Shown in pieces: positions 22,267-33,740 of a DNA stretch of 64,000 nt. Made by a program: the position numbers and the translations under genes. Origin of the DNA: Avena insularis (taxonomy: Eukaryota > Streptophyta > Magnoliopsida > Poales > Poaceae); the NCBI GenBank assembly GCA_023614405.1, contig CM042692.1:122567503-122631502 (forward strand), written 5' to 3'. How positions within the stretch are numbered: the stretch's first letter is position 1; each line of letters begins with the position of its first letter. The notes beneath the pieces were generated by a model. It ran no database searches. It was not told the DNA's origin and was given only the letters and a program-made list of their open reading frames with translations.

Positions 22267-23311
22267 TCAAGTGTTCTCAAATGAAGAAGCATTAAGACCA
22301 AATTTTGTTTTCATAGGAGAAGCAAAAGAAATCTTTTCTCTCTTTTTACGGAAGTGTTCTATACCTTTCCTGAGTGGGAGTTTATATTTAATGGTGCCTT
22401 CTTTCATATTAATGATGGCACCAACAGTTCTAAGAAAAGGTCTTCCAAAGTAATAGGACAAGAAGCATTGTATTCAACATCTAAAACATAGAAATCAACG
22501 GGGACATAGGAATTGTTAACCATAATAAGAACATCATTAAGACTCCCCATGAGTTTATTTTTAGCATTATCATCAAGTGGGACATTCAAATAACAATCTT
22601 CAAGAGGAGGCAAATCAAGCATATCATAAATCCTTCTAGGCATAATAAAAACACTACTATCAAGATCACGTAAAGCTTTGAAATCAAAGTCATTCACTTT
22701 CATATTAATGATGGGTTCCCAACCATCCTCTTGTTTTATAGGAATAGAAGCTTTATGTTTCATCTTTTTTCTTTAATATTTATGAGAGCATCAGTAATGT
22801 GTTCTGTAAAGGCCATGTTCATAGCACTAGTATTAGGACTTTTAGCAAGCTTTTATAGGAACTTAATAACTTCAGAGATGTTGCAACCATCAAGATCAAA
22901 ATCAAATTTATCATCTAAAGTAGTAGAACTATTACTAGCCTCAACACTAGTGGTGGTAATAGTAGAAACACTAATGTTTCTAGCAATTTCATCTTCTCTT
23001 TCCCACTTAGCATGTAATTCAGCTAATAGTCTAACATTTTCATCAATTCTTACTTGTATGGCATTAGTAGCTGCAAAGGGATTCTCATTAGTTTCAGGTT
23101 TAGCAGCCATTTTATTCAAAATAGATTGAGCTTCAGCTAAAGATGCTATATTTCTTTCAGCATTAGCGAGTTTTTCCTCAATAGTTTTATTGAAAGCAGT
23201 TTGTTTACTAATAAACTCTTTAAGCATAACTTCAAGTTCAGAGGGAGCACTCTTATTATTGTTGTTGGTGCTAGTGAAGCCACACAACTTAGTGTTTTCA
23301 AGGGTAGTCAT
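22267..23311 (-). pseudogene. gag-tail and retropepsin remnant of element A
   Basis: On the minus strand the frame opens at 23311 (MTTLENTKLCGFTS) with a Glu/Lys/Ala-rich helical region. After a frameshift a retroviral-type aspartic protease follows (22763 down to 22267): DGWEPIINMKVNDFDFKAL, the catalytic region RDLDSSVFIMP, DVLIMVNNSYVPVDFYVLD, and LGRPFLRTVGAI, the LGRPFL motif typical of plant Gypsy proteases. The family's active site reads D-L-G-[AS]-S; here the Gly is Asp, so it is inactive even without the frameshifts. The product ends NASSFENT just before the conserved boundary. Nothing downstream encodes RT. It is a broken internal piece of a gag-pol frame, not a working gene. Confidence 0.75.
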
Positions 23312-23475
23312 TTTTTTGTGTTTTCAAATAAGAAAGCAAACTTGTAAAACTAATTTTTTTTGTGTTTTTGAAGAACAAAACAAGCAAACAAAGCAAAAAG
23401 AAACTAAGCAAAACAAAAACAACAAAGTAAAGAGATTGGTTATGAGGGACTCCCCTTGTGAAGATGTCCTTGACT

Positions 23476-23492
23476 CCCCGGCAACGGCGCTA
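23476..23492 (-). other. Primer-binding site of element A (tRNA-Asp type)
   Basis: CCCCGGCAACGGCGCTA on the + strand, 16 of 17 matches to the tRNA-Asp 3' end, 10 bp from the LTR edge at 23503. Confidence 0.8.
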
Positions 23493-23502
23493 GAAAATCG
23501 CC

Positions 23503-25109
23503 TGATGGCTCAATGCACGGCGCCCAAAAAATGCTTGATGGCGGTGTTGATGTAGAGCTCGTTGGGAACCCCAAGAGGAAGGTATGATGAGCACAGCAGC
23601 AAGTTTCCCTCAGTTATGAAACCAAGGTTTAATCGAACCAGTAGGAGCAAGGAAACACCCCAAAGGTGTTACTGCTGAGCTTTGGAAGGGCGCACTACCG
23701 GTGCTAGTAGCAACGTGGAGACATGCACAACACAACCACAGAACTTTGTCCCCAACTTGCGATGAGGTTGTCAATCTCACCGTGTTTTGCGGAAAACAAA
23801 GGATTAAACGTATCGAATGGAAAGAAGTAATAGTTTGCAGAAAGTAAACACAAAGAAGTAAACAATTGTAGATTGTATGTAAAGAAAAGGACCGGGATCC
23901 ATAGTTCACTGGAGGTGGCTCGCCTTAAGATAGATAACATGCTGGGTGAACAAATTACAGCGGGGCAATTGACAAACACCGAGAAAGCAATACATGCATA
24001 TACTAATCATCTTGACTCCTTTGAGACTTGATTGGGCATTACAACATTATACATAGACCGCCATCCAACTGCATCTATGACTAATAATCCACCTTCAGGT
24101 TATCATCCGAACCCCCTCCAGTATTAAGTTGCTTTATGAACTCCAGTAAAGTAAACAAGACGATTGTTCTATGAACAAAGGATTGTTGTTTTCTCCCTAG
24201 TAGCAACAACACATGTAGTACCTTAGAGATTTCTGTCACTTCCCCAGATTACCAGAGGCATGAACCCACTATCGAGCATAAATACTTACTCTTGGAGTTG
24301 CTAGCATCTACTTGGCCAAGATAGCTACTAACAACAGAAAGCATGCAAGATCACAAATAACAAAGATATGATAGAATCAATAATCAATCTGAAATAGCAT
24401 CTCAATATCCATCGGATCCCCACAAACACAACATGCAGAATTACAAATAGATGATCTTGATCATGAACGGAGCTCACAAGATCTAAACATGAAAGCACAA
24501 AGGAGGAGAACCAGCCATCTAGCTACTACATGGATCCGTAGTCCAAGGATGAACTACTCACGCATCACACCGGAGGCTTGCATGGTGATGAAGAAGGCCT
24601 CCAGGGTGAATTCCCCTCTCCGGCAGGGTGCCGAGAAGAGCTTCAGATCCCTCTCGATCTAGGGATGGAGATGACGGCGGCTACAGACTCTTTCGTGGAT
24701 TCTTGATCGGGTGCTTAAGGTTTTCGTCCCGAGGGCAATATATAGGCGGAAGGAGAGGCCGAGGGGGTGCCGGGAGCGGCCACACCACCCCCTGGCGCGG
24801 GCCAGGCCTGGCCGCGCGGCCAGGTGGTGTGGTGGCCCCCTGTCCCTTCTCCGTCTCGTATTCTGGCACTTGGTGACATCCGGAAAAATAGGCACTTTGG
24901 CTTTTGTCCCCTCCAATTTCGAGAATATTCATTTCTGACTTTCCTGAAACCAAAAATAGCGAGAAAAGCAGAGCCTTTTTGTGGCTCCTGTTAATAGGTT
25001 AGTCCAAGAAATCATAAGAAAAGTACTCCAAAGTTGGAACAAAACACAAGAAAGTGGATAAAACTAAGCATGGAGCATCAAAGATTATACATACATTTGC
25101 AATGTATCA
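23503..25109 (-). repeat. 5' LTR of element A
   Basis: 1607 bp, the same ends as its partner. The GC block at about 24779-24837 is a long imperfect palindrome (CCACACCACC ... GGTGGTGTGG). The right end is followed by the target-site duplication TCATG. Confidence 0.92.
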
Positions 25110-25114
25110 TCATG

Positions 25115-25874
25115 CCCTTCCTTTAATTTTTTTCTTCTACCCTTTTCTCCATTTTAGTACCTCCTATCTCAAAAGCTTCTCCATTTGCACATTCCAGCTG
25201 ATTTGTTCCTTCATATTAGAAGTCTCTAATTTTTATCCAGCAGAAAGTAGTTCCTTGTCTTATCTTCTATATGCTCCTTATATATTAATATTCCATCATT
25301 TTAAATGTATTCTCACCCTTTTTGACCTACCACTTGTCAATATAATTCTTACAAAAGGTAATCGCATATCAACTATCTTTCACCACCTCATGATAACCTC
25401 CCCTCTCCACCAAACAAGTCTCATATATAAATTAGTTGCATCGTGGAGGGGCGATTACCACAAGAAGGAGTAAGGGAACATGATTTGATAATTTCCTATT
25501 TAAACTTGTAACTATATCAAGGGGAAATCCATATGCCATGTGAAGAAACTAGAATTCGTCTAGTTTTTCAAAAGTAGAATCTTGTAAGTTGTTTGCCCAA
25601 GTTTATAGCCTACCAATATTTTTTAGTTCCTTTAGTCTACTAACTTCAATAATGGAACTAAAAATATGACTCAATTTGATAAGTACACAAGGTTTGTTTT
25701 TTCACTATTTTTTAAATGATATTAAAATCACCACCCGTAACACATTTTTTGCATAAATTTGTAAATTCCACAAGGAAACAATATTTTCTGTAAGGCTTAG
25801 TTGGGTCATACACAGCTATTAGATGCCACTTCATTTTGAAATGTTGATCCAGCAGATGCGTTCTAATAAAGTGA
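25115..25874 (-). pseudogene. LINE endonuclease fragment (middle piece of the split LINE)
   Basis: Minus-strand translation gives a plant LINE AP-endonuclease (exo_endo_phos type): HFKMKWHLIAVYDPTKPY near 25845-25790, then FLVEFTNLC, the GGDFNII block, then stretches matching the FNSII, LREL and KLDR region in shifted frames. Stops and frameshifts show it is old. Its 5' part continues right of element H at 29003-29124, its 3' part left of element A at 17934. Confidence 0.75.
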
Positions 25875-25886
25875 TTTCACTACACG

Positions 25887-26098
25887 AGCAGCATGCTACG
25901 CCGAGGGCCAAAAGCCATCGGCGTAGCCCCGATCCCTGTCGGCGTATGCTACGCCGAGGGCTGCCCTCGGCGTAGCTCCTCGGCAAAGATCTCCCTCAGC
26001 GTAGCGCATAAAGACCGTCGGCGTATAAAAAAGCCGTCGGCGTAGGCTACACCGACGGCTGCCCTCGGCATAGCGGCCGTCGGTATAGCCTAACAGCC
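25887..26098. repeat. Left subterminal repeats of H
   Basis: About ten short copies in both orientations of CTACGCCGAGGGC / GCCGTCGGCGTAG. In CACTA elements such motifs bind the TnpA-type protein; binding here is inferred. Confidence 0.7.
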
Positions 26099-26664
26099 GG
26101 TTGTAAAAATAATTTTCAAAAAAAATCAATTTTTTTCTCTATTTTTTTTAATTTTTGAATTATTTGACTCATTAATCGTCCACTTGGAATAATTAACACT
26201 AATTACACTTAATCTTAGGTTAAATTGCAGTCTTGGTCAAACTTTTCGGTCGGTCACCCAACCTAGCACTACTCCACCCCCAGCACGCGTAACTTGTTTG
26301 TTCCTTCAGAATCTGTTCCCGCAAAGCAGTTTATACCTTGTTGTCAATATTATGATATCAATCCTATTAACGCTTATATCATCATGTCACATGTTTGTAC
26401 TTTTTGAAATTACAAAAAATTATTTAAGTAAACAACAATGAATAAGTAAAAATATTATTGAATTCAAATAAAAATATAATGATTTTATTTATTTTGTATT
26501 TTTTATTTAATATGGAATAATTAATATCTTTAAATCCGTAAATCGGAATTCGATAAATAATATGTCTAAATTGATCAGAAAAATGGTAGGAATCCAAATA
26601 TGATATCCATATCAACTTATAACAAACTATGATGTGATTCTAGCCATAATTTTATTTGCCCATT

Positions 26665-28667
26665 TAAAACTTTGTCGAATGGCCGGCATGAAGATTCTTA
26701 GATCGGGGCTGAGCCTTGCTAAACTTGAAGTGGATCTCTGATGAAATAGAATATCGTGAACCTAAAAATGATTTTTGTAAAAAATCATGAGCATCAGATC
26801 ATGTACCTGTAGTTCATATCTGACCCACTTCCTATCGATTCGGTAGAAATTTGTCTTTTTTACCAGGGATGGACAGAAAGGTTTCAGATCCCCCTGTTAG
26901 GACATTTTCCGTGTAAGGTGGTATAGTATTTTTGAAAAATGGGGTGGTAGCATTTTGAATTAGCCATTTGGTGGTTGCTTCACAAACCCTCCCTTTTTTG
27001 CAGTCGGAAAATGGTAAATGGCTTTTTGGTGCGATGAAAAGGAAAACTTTCTCCTGCAACATTGTTCGCCATCCCATAATGCACATTCATGCAAAATATG
27101 GGCACATTATCACAAACTATGCATTGATTCTAGCCATAACATTGGTCATTTGACCCGAAAGTCAGGAAACCTCGAATGAGATAGGTCATTTTGTGAAGGT
27201 TTTTTGAGGCACAATCAATATACCAAGTTTGATATTTTTTCTTGCAACTATATCACATAATATGACACCATGTGAAGGTTTCGTATTGTTTGGATCGTTT
27301 TTTAAATTTTTTTATGCTCGTTTCAAACTATCGTCAAACTTTGTCGAATGGCCGGCATGAAGAATTTTAGCTCAGGGCTGAGCCTCGCTAAACTTGAAGT
27401 GTATCTCTGATGAAATAGCATATTGTGAACCTAAAAATGATTTTTGTAAAAAATCATGAGCATCAGATCATGTACTTGTAGTTCATATCTGACCCACTTC
27501 CTACCGATTCGGCAGAAATTTGTCTTTTTCACTAGGGATTGACAGAAAGGTTTGAGATCCCCCTGTTAGTATATTGTCCATGTAAGGTGGTATAGTATTT
27601 TTGGAAAATGGGGTGCTAGCATTTTGAATTACCATTTGGTGGTTGCTTCACAAACCCTCCCTTTTTTTGCAGTCAGAAAATGGTAAATGGCTTTTTGGTG
27701 CGACGAAAAGGAAAACTTCCTCCTGTAACATTGTTCGTCATCCCATGATGCACATTCATGCACAATATGGGCATATGATCACAAACTATGCCTTGATTCT
27801 ACCCATAACATTGGTCATTTGACCCGAAAGTCAAGAAACCTCGAATGAGATAGGTCATTTTGTGAAGATTTTTTTGAGGCACAATCAATATACCAAGTTT
27901 GATATTTTTACTTGCAACTATGTCACATAATATGACACCATGCGAAGGTTTCGCATTGTTTGGATCGTTTTTAAATTTTTTATGCTCGTTTCAAACTATC
28001 GTCAAACTTTGTCGAATGGCCTGCATGAAGATTCTTAGCTCGGGACTGAGTCTCGCTAAACTTGAAGTGGATCTCTGATGAAATAGAATATCGTGAACCT
28101 AAAAATGATTTTTGTAAAAAATCATGAGCATCAGATCATGTACCTGTAGTTCATATCTGACCCACTTCCTACTGATTCGGCAGAAATTTATCTTTTTCAC
28201 CAGGGATGGATGGAAAGGTTTGAGATCCCCCTGCTAGGACATTATCCATATAAGGTGGTCTAGTATTTTTTAAAAATGGGGTGATAGTATTTTGAATTAG
28301 CCATTTGGTGGTTGCTTCACAAAAACCCCCATTTTTTGCACTCAAAAAATAGAAAATGGCTTTTTGGTGCGACGAAAAGGAAAACTTTCTCCTGCAACAT
28401 TGTTTGCCATCCCATGATTCACATTAATGCACAATATGGGCACATTATCACAAACTATGCCTTGATTCTAGCCATAACATTATCCATTTGACCCGAAAAT
28501 CAGGAAACCTCGAATGAGATATGTCATTTTATGAAGGTTTTTTGAGACATAATTAATATACCAAGTTTGATATTTTTCCTTGCAACTATATCATATAATA
28601 TGACCCCGCGTGAAGGTTTCACATTGTTTGGATCGTTTTTGAATTTTTTATGCCCGTTTTAAACTAT
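26665..28667. repeat. Three tandem copies of a 668-bp unit in H
   Basis: The block CCTAAAAATGATTTTTG recurs at 26761, 27430 and 28098, that is at spacings of 669 and 668 bp. The unit begins near CTTTGTCGAATGGCC (about 26670, 27338, 28006). Copies differ by scattered substitutions. No ORF is conserved across the copies. A fourth, partial copy in inverted orientation is at 33741-34200. Confidence 0.85.
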
Positions 28668-28833
28668 ATGTAATGTTTTATGTTTTACTTAATTTTGTTT
28701 ACAAATGTGTAATATTTGAGTGTAGATGGATAGATCTTATTTTTCTGCAAATTTTGATATATTATTTGTATTTTTCTAAATTAGAATAATTTAGTTATGA
28801 TTTTTAAAAGATTAATGAGGTAAAAGGGAAAAT

Positions 28834-28990
28834 AGCTATGCCGAAGGCAGCCGTCGGCGTAGCTCTCTTACGCCAAGGGAAATTCTACGCCGACGGCCAG
28901 CTTCCTGGGGCGTCCAGATCGTGACCTACACCGACGGCCTCGATGTTTGGCCATCGGCGTAACTCCCGGCCCTCGGCATAGCTATCTATT
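28834..28990. repeat. Right subterminal repeats of H
   Basis: Further copies of GCCGTCGGCGTAG and relatives lead up to the right end at 28999. Confidence 0.7.
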
Positions 28991-29002
28991 CCTGAAGTGT
29001 TT

Positions 29003-29124
29003 CCTTTCTCTATTTGCCCTCTCCAAGGAGAATTCCACGTGATCACCCACAGGTGGTAGATGTTGTCACTAGGAAAAATTTCCATTGCTTGTAATTTTCG
29101 TAAACCACCAAAGTGTGTACTCAT
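29003..29124 (-). pseudogene. LINE 5' fragment (piece right of H)
   Basis: Minus-strand translation runs into the frame that continues left of H (PWRGQIEKG, then NHFIRTHLL). It is the N-terminal side of the LINE endonuclease. The upstream limit is uncertain. Confidence 0.5.
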
Positions 29125-29640
29125 GTTTTATGGTTTCACTTAGACCACGCAGCACGTACATGATACATGCACGTATCGATCGATACATACACACGAATCC
29201 CACTAGCTATATTAACCATTTTTCTTGAATAAAATAGCTACGCTAAAACTGATCATGCTATAATGTAACGTTTATATTATTCAGTTAATCTCCTACATAT
29301 GCAAGAAATGTGAAGCATTCATACGCAAGTGATAAGCTTGCACGAAGAGTGTTTGGTTGATACCCTCGATCAAACTATGCATGTGTGGGTTGAGAATGCA
29401 TAGCATATGCGTACTATAGTTTCCCCACCTATTCGTAACACTTTTTCGCTGCAACATGTGCCATTTATACCTCGTAGTATTTTCCCGCTGGTCCTTTCCA
29501 TGATTCATATGTTCCTTTCTGTGTCTCTATCTGCCATGGTGCCAATCAGAACTTCTAAAATTTTACAACAATTGCCAAACTTGTCTAATTTTATAGTTCA
29601 ATTACTAAATAGGGTTTAGGGTGGACCAAGCACGGAGAAA
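29125..29640. other. No gene; low-complexity and unassigned DNA
   Basis: Nothing I can name. It contains a perfect 14-bp palindrome GTATCGATCGATAC (29173-29186). The left border of the TNP2 remnant lies near 29640. Confidence 0.4.
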
Positions 29641-29648
29641 AAGGGGTT

Positions 29649-32600
29649 GTGCTGGAAGACAATGAAGAAGAAGAGGATGATGACAACTATCATAATATGT
29701 ATCCTGAATATGATGATACTGCAATGGGGGTAGATAATGAAGATCAAGAGGCAGCAGATGGGCCCGCTGATGACGATCTTGGTCGGGCCATTACTGATGC
29801 AAAGGAAGAATGTGAAACTGAAAAGGAGAAGGAGAAGCTGGAGCAGATGTTAAAGGATCACAAAACATTGTTGTACCCAACTTGCGAAGATGGGCACAAA
29901 AAGCTAGGTACCACACTGGATTTGCTGCAATGGAAGGCAGAGAACGGTGTGACTGACAGCGCATTTTCAAAGTTGTTGGTAAAAATGAAGAATCTTCTTC
30001 CAAGAAATAATGAGTTGCCCGACAGTACATACCAAGCAAAGAAGGTTGTCTGCCCTCTAGGATTAGACGTGCAGAAGATACATGCCTGCATTAATGACTG
30101 CATCCTCTACCGCGGTGAGAAGTACAAGAATTTGGATACATGCCCGGTATGCACTGCACTGCGGTATAAGATCAGACGAGATGATCCTGGCGATGTTAAG
30201 GGCGAGGCCCCTAGAAAGAAGGTTCCTGCCAAGGTTATGTGGTATGCTCCTATAATACCACGGTTAAAACATCTCTTCAGAAATAAAGAGCATGCCAAGT
30301 TGTTGTGATGGCACATGGAAGACCGCAAGAAAGACGCGATGTTGAGACACCCCGCTGATGGGTCACAGTGGAGAAAAGTCGAGCGAGAGTACCCGGACTT
30401 CGCACGTGACGCAAGGAACTTAAGGTTTGGTCTAAGTACAGATGTCATGAATCCTTTTGGTGAGCAGAGCTGCAGTCACAGCACATGGCCTGTGACTCTA
30501 TGTATCTATAACCTTCCTCCTTGGTTGTGTATGAAGAGGAAGTTCATTATGATGCCAGTGCTCATCCAAGGCCCGAGGCAACCCGGCAACGACATTGATG
30601 TGTACCTAAGGCCATTAGTTGAAGAACTTTTACAGCTGTGGGCCAAACCAGGTGTACGTATGTGGGATGAGCACAAAGGGGAGCCATTTGACCTACGAGC
30701 ATTGCTTTTCGTAACCATCAATGATTGGCCTTCTCTTAGTAACATTTGAGGGCAGACAAACAAGGGATACAATGCATACACACACTGTTTAGATGAGACT
30801 GAAAGTGTATATTTGGATAAATGTAAGAAGGTTGTGTACCTAGGGTATCGTCGATTTCTTGAACACGCATCCAAGAAGAAAGAAAGGCAAGCATTTCAAA
30901 CGTCTGGCGTAACCCCGGAGGAAGCCTGTCCTCCGACCGGTGAGGAGGTATTTGGTATGGTCAAGGACCTAGAAGTAATCTTTGGAAAAGGTCCTGGCGT
31001 CTATCTGTTCAATGACGATGCGGACACGCGCCCATGTGGAAGAAGCAATCTATATTTTGGGACCTACCCTATTAGAAAGTCTTAGAGGTCCGCTTCAATC
31101 GACGTGATGCACGGATTGAAGAATGTTTGCATGAACCTGCTAGGCTTCCTAGGAGTGTATGGGAAGACAAAAGATACACCGAAGCACGGCAGACCAGCAA
31201 CGTCTGAAAGACCACAAGAGCCTATGCATCCTGAGAACGAGAAGGGTAAATGATGCCACTTAACTCCTGCCAGCTACGCTCTTACCAAAGCAGAGAAGGA
31301 AATCTTTTTTGAATGCCTGAGCAGTATCAAGGTCCCGTCTGGCTTCTTGTCGAATATAAAGGGAATAATAAATATGGCAGAGAAAAATTTCCAAAACCTG
31401 AAGTCTCATGACTGCCATGTAATTATGACACAATTGCTTCCGATTGCATTGAGGGGGCTTCTACCTGAAAATGTTCGAGTACCCATTGTGAAGCTATGTG
31501 CATTCCTCAATGCAATATCTCGAAGGTAATCGATCCGTAAAGCCTACCAGGTTCTGCAGATGTGGCCCAATGTCTTGTCAGCTTTGAGTTGGTGTTCCCA
31601 CCATCCTTCTTCAATATTATGACGCATCTCCTGGTTCACCTAGTAGAAGAGATTGCCATTCTCGGTCCTGTATTTCTATACAATATGTTCCCCTTTGAGA
31701 GGTACATGGGAGTCTTAAAGAAATATGTTCATAACCGTGCTAGGCCAGAAGGAAGCATCTCCAAGGGCTATGTAACAGAGGAGGTCATTGAGTTCTATGT
31801 TGATTTTATTCCTGACCTTAAGGCGATTGGTGTTCCAGAATCACGACATGAGGGGAGAATGCGTGGAAAAGGCACCCTAGGATGTAAAACAATGATATGT
31901 AGGGACGGGCATTCTCTCAATCAAGCACACTACACGGTTTTACAAAGATCTATCTTGGTTGCCCCGTATATCAATGAACACAAGAATTTAATACGCCTCA
32001 AACACCCGAGGCACGATGAATGGATTATAAGTGAACACATGGCGAGTTTTGTTGGCTGCAAAGACTTCTCACGAATAACACCACTGTTGGGGATCAGCTG
32101 TACTTGTTGGCCAGGACACCATCTTCGACTGTATGTACTTTCCAAGGGTACGAGATAAATGGGAATACATTTTACACGATAGGCCAAGATAAAAAGAGCA
32201 CCAACCAAAATAGTGGTGTCCGCTTCGATGCAGCAGAAGACAATGGGCAAAAGACCACGTATTATGGGTTCATAGAGGAGATATGGGAACTTGACTATGG
32301 ACCTAATTTTAAGGTCCCCTTGTTTCGATGCAAATGGGTCAAGCTAACAGGAGGGGGGTTGAGGTAGACAAGAAGTACGGAATGACAACGGTGGATCTCA
32401 ACAATCTTATGAAGGTAGACAAGAACTTAGACGAACCATTCGTCTTAGCCAATGATGTGGCTCAGGTTTTCTATGTGAAGGACATGTCTACCAAACCGAA
32501 AAAAAGAAAAAATAAGCAAACAGATACATCACACGATGAGCCAAAGCATCACATAGTTCTTTCAGGGAAAAGAAACATCGTGAGAGTGGAGGACAAGACA

Positions 32601-32717
32601 GACATGTCAGAAGATTATAATAAGTTTGATGAAATTCCGCCCTTCAGAGTGAATACTAACCCAACCATCCTGTTAAACGGTGTTGATACTCCATGGTTAC
32701 GGCCGACGCGATCATAA
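29649..32717 (+). pseudogene. TNP2: CACTA TNP2-type transposase, 5'-truncated and inactivated
   Basis: The sequence enters mid-protein (no ATG) in an acidic stretch (MYPEYDDTAMGVD) and then follows the plant TNP2 transposase order: HKKLGTTLDLLQWKAENG, CPVCTALRYKIRRDDPG, the Transposase_21 core (RALLFVTINDWPSLSN, KVVYLGYRRFL), SIDVMHGLKNVCMNLLGF, then a DUF4218 region (FPFERYMGVLKKYVHNRA, about 31690-31745) and a DUF4216 region (GYEINGNTFYT and YYGFIEEIWELDYGP, about 32145-32310). One frame is kept from 29649 to 31529 with only in-frame stops (30306, 30747, 31083, about 31251, 31527); three frameshifts follow. It would cut CACTA ends if intact. The N-terminal transposase-associated domain and the left terminus are missing. 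Confidence 0.88.
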
Positions 32718-32819
32718 GATTGACTATATGTATTAATTGAGCCATTTTTGGCACACATATGTATCTCAACATGGAAATCAATGTCATATTTCTTCTGTTA
32801 ACAGTATATGTATTAAATG

Positions 32820-32968
32820 AGCCATTTTTCTTCCTTCTATTTCTTCCCTCCATTTTTCTTACCGCCATTTTTCTTCCTGCTATTTTTTCCCGCCATTTTT
32901 CCCGCCATTTTTCTTCCCGCCATTTTTTCCAGCCAGTTCTTCCCTCCAGTTCTTCCCGCCAGTTCTTC
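32820..32968. repeat. Degenerate minisatellite, CCGCCATTTTTCTT type
   Basis: About ten imperfect copies of a 13-16-bp unit such as CCGCCATTTTTCTTC, changing to CCGCCAGTTCTTCC at the right. Pyrimidine-rich on this strand. ORFs through it are artefacts. Confidence 0.75.
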
Positions 32969-32970
32969 AC

Positions 32971-32988
32971 TATATATATATATATATG
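32971..32988 (+). promoter_or_regulatory. (TA)n tract, possible TATA box of the 33055 ORF
   Basis: TATATATATATATATATG lies 67 bp upstream of the ATG at 33055, after the pyrimidine-rich minisatellite. It could act as a TATA box or be simple repeat only. Confidence 0.35.
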
Positions 32989-33054
32989 TAGGGTTGGCCT
33001 CCATTGTCATTGCACATCTCTAGACTCATATCTGCAACCTCATCACTCTTTCCC

Positions 33055-33588
33055 ATGGCTTCCACCGTAGCACTAACCCCCAGGGAGGCGCTGGCAACTG
33101 CGCCTCGTCCGCCGGGCTACTGTGTCCCCGTTGGCTGGATGCTGAGCGCCGGAGGCGTGCCGGTTCCTCCTGTCCCTCTAGGTGTGGCGCGCCGGATGGC
33201 CATCACGAACCACTACTACTTCGAGCTCACGCCGAAGCAGCGGAGGAATCTCAGATGGCATCCCGACTATTTCCCTACTTGGAAAGCCTTCTTCGTGGAT
33301 CAGCGTGAGAGGGTGCTCGCCAGGCACGAGGAGGACGGCCCACCTCCTCCGAACTTCAACGAGGCCGTCCGTCAGCTATGGTGGCGCGGTCGGACTCTCT
33401 AGAGCATCATGGCCTATGACACTGCCGCCGACTCTAACCCCCGTCTGCGCTACCCTCAAGTCCAGCCCACGCGTACTCAGCCTTCAAGGTTCAATTACGG
33501 CGACCCCGATGACAATAGCGATGATGGCGGCAGCGAGTACAACGACTACAGTGGCGAGTATTACAGGTGTAGGCAGGAGCATGACTGA
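33055..33588 (+). pseudogene. 177-codon ORF with a single in-frame TAG, unknown function
   Basis: The ATG at 33055 starts MASTVALTPREALATAP. The frame is Pro-rich, then basic and aromatic (HYYFELTPKQRRNLRWHP), and reaches a TAG at 33400-33402. Beyond it the same frame stays open for 61 more codons (SIMAYDTAADSNPRLRYP, then an Asp/Gly/Tyr-rich tail ending RCRQEHD) to TGA at 33586-33588. Codon use is GC-rich and even on both sides of the TAG, unlike the flanks, which suggests a recent nonsense change, perhaps CAG to TAG. I do not recognise a domain. It follows TNP2 on the same strand, so an accessory CACTA protein is possible; a captured host gene is the alternative. Confidence 0.55.
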
Positions 33589-33740
33589 ATCACTCCAACA
33601 TTCCGAAACAAGTTCGGCTGATTGTTACTTAATCTGGCCATGTATCTTAATTTTCAGTTCTTTTATGTATCTTAATTTTCAGTCATGCTTTATTTAACTT
33701 ACTATTAGTTGCATTCTGTATTTTAATTCCAGTTCTATCT

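Larger units (their letters stand above)
17940..25109 (-). mobile_element. Complete non-autonomous Gypsy-type LTR retrotransposon A
   Basis: LTRs at 17940-19567 and 23503-25109 are flanked by the target-site duplication TCATG (17935-17939 and 25110-25114). On the minus strand the order is 5' LTR (right), PBS 23476-23492, a gag/protease remnant (22267-23311), about 2.6 kb of non-coding DNA, PPT 19568-19581, 3' LTR (left). No RT, RNase H or integrase is present. Removing the element rejoins the two halves of the LINE it entered. Confidence 0.93.
25878..28999. mobile_element. Non-autonomous CACTA transposon H
   Basis: The ends are CACTACACGAGC on the left and CACTTCAGGAAT on the right in inverted sense. 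Both ends carry many copies of short subterminal motifs related to CTACGCCGAGGGC and GCCGTCGGCGTAG. A 3-bp target-site duplication TTT flanks it (25875-25877 and 29000-29002). Removing H and one TTT rejoins the LINE reading frame (IEKG before, NHFIRTHLL after), which supports the borders independently. There is no transposase; most of the interior is a 668-bp tandem repeat. It would need TNP2-type transposase in trans. Confidence 0.88.

Noticed and set aside
25887..26098. Short spaced repeats resembling a CRISPR array
   Set aside because: Copies occur in both orientations with irregular spacing at a transposon end, and the DNA is plant nuclear. They are CACTA subterminal repeats.
28885..29124. 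A single 79-codon minus-strand gene at the right end of H
   Set aside because: It crosses the border at 28999. The right half is LINE and the left half is CACTA subterminal repeat.
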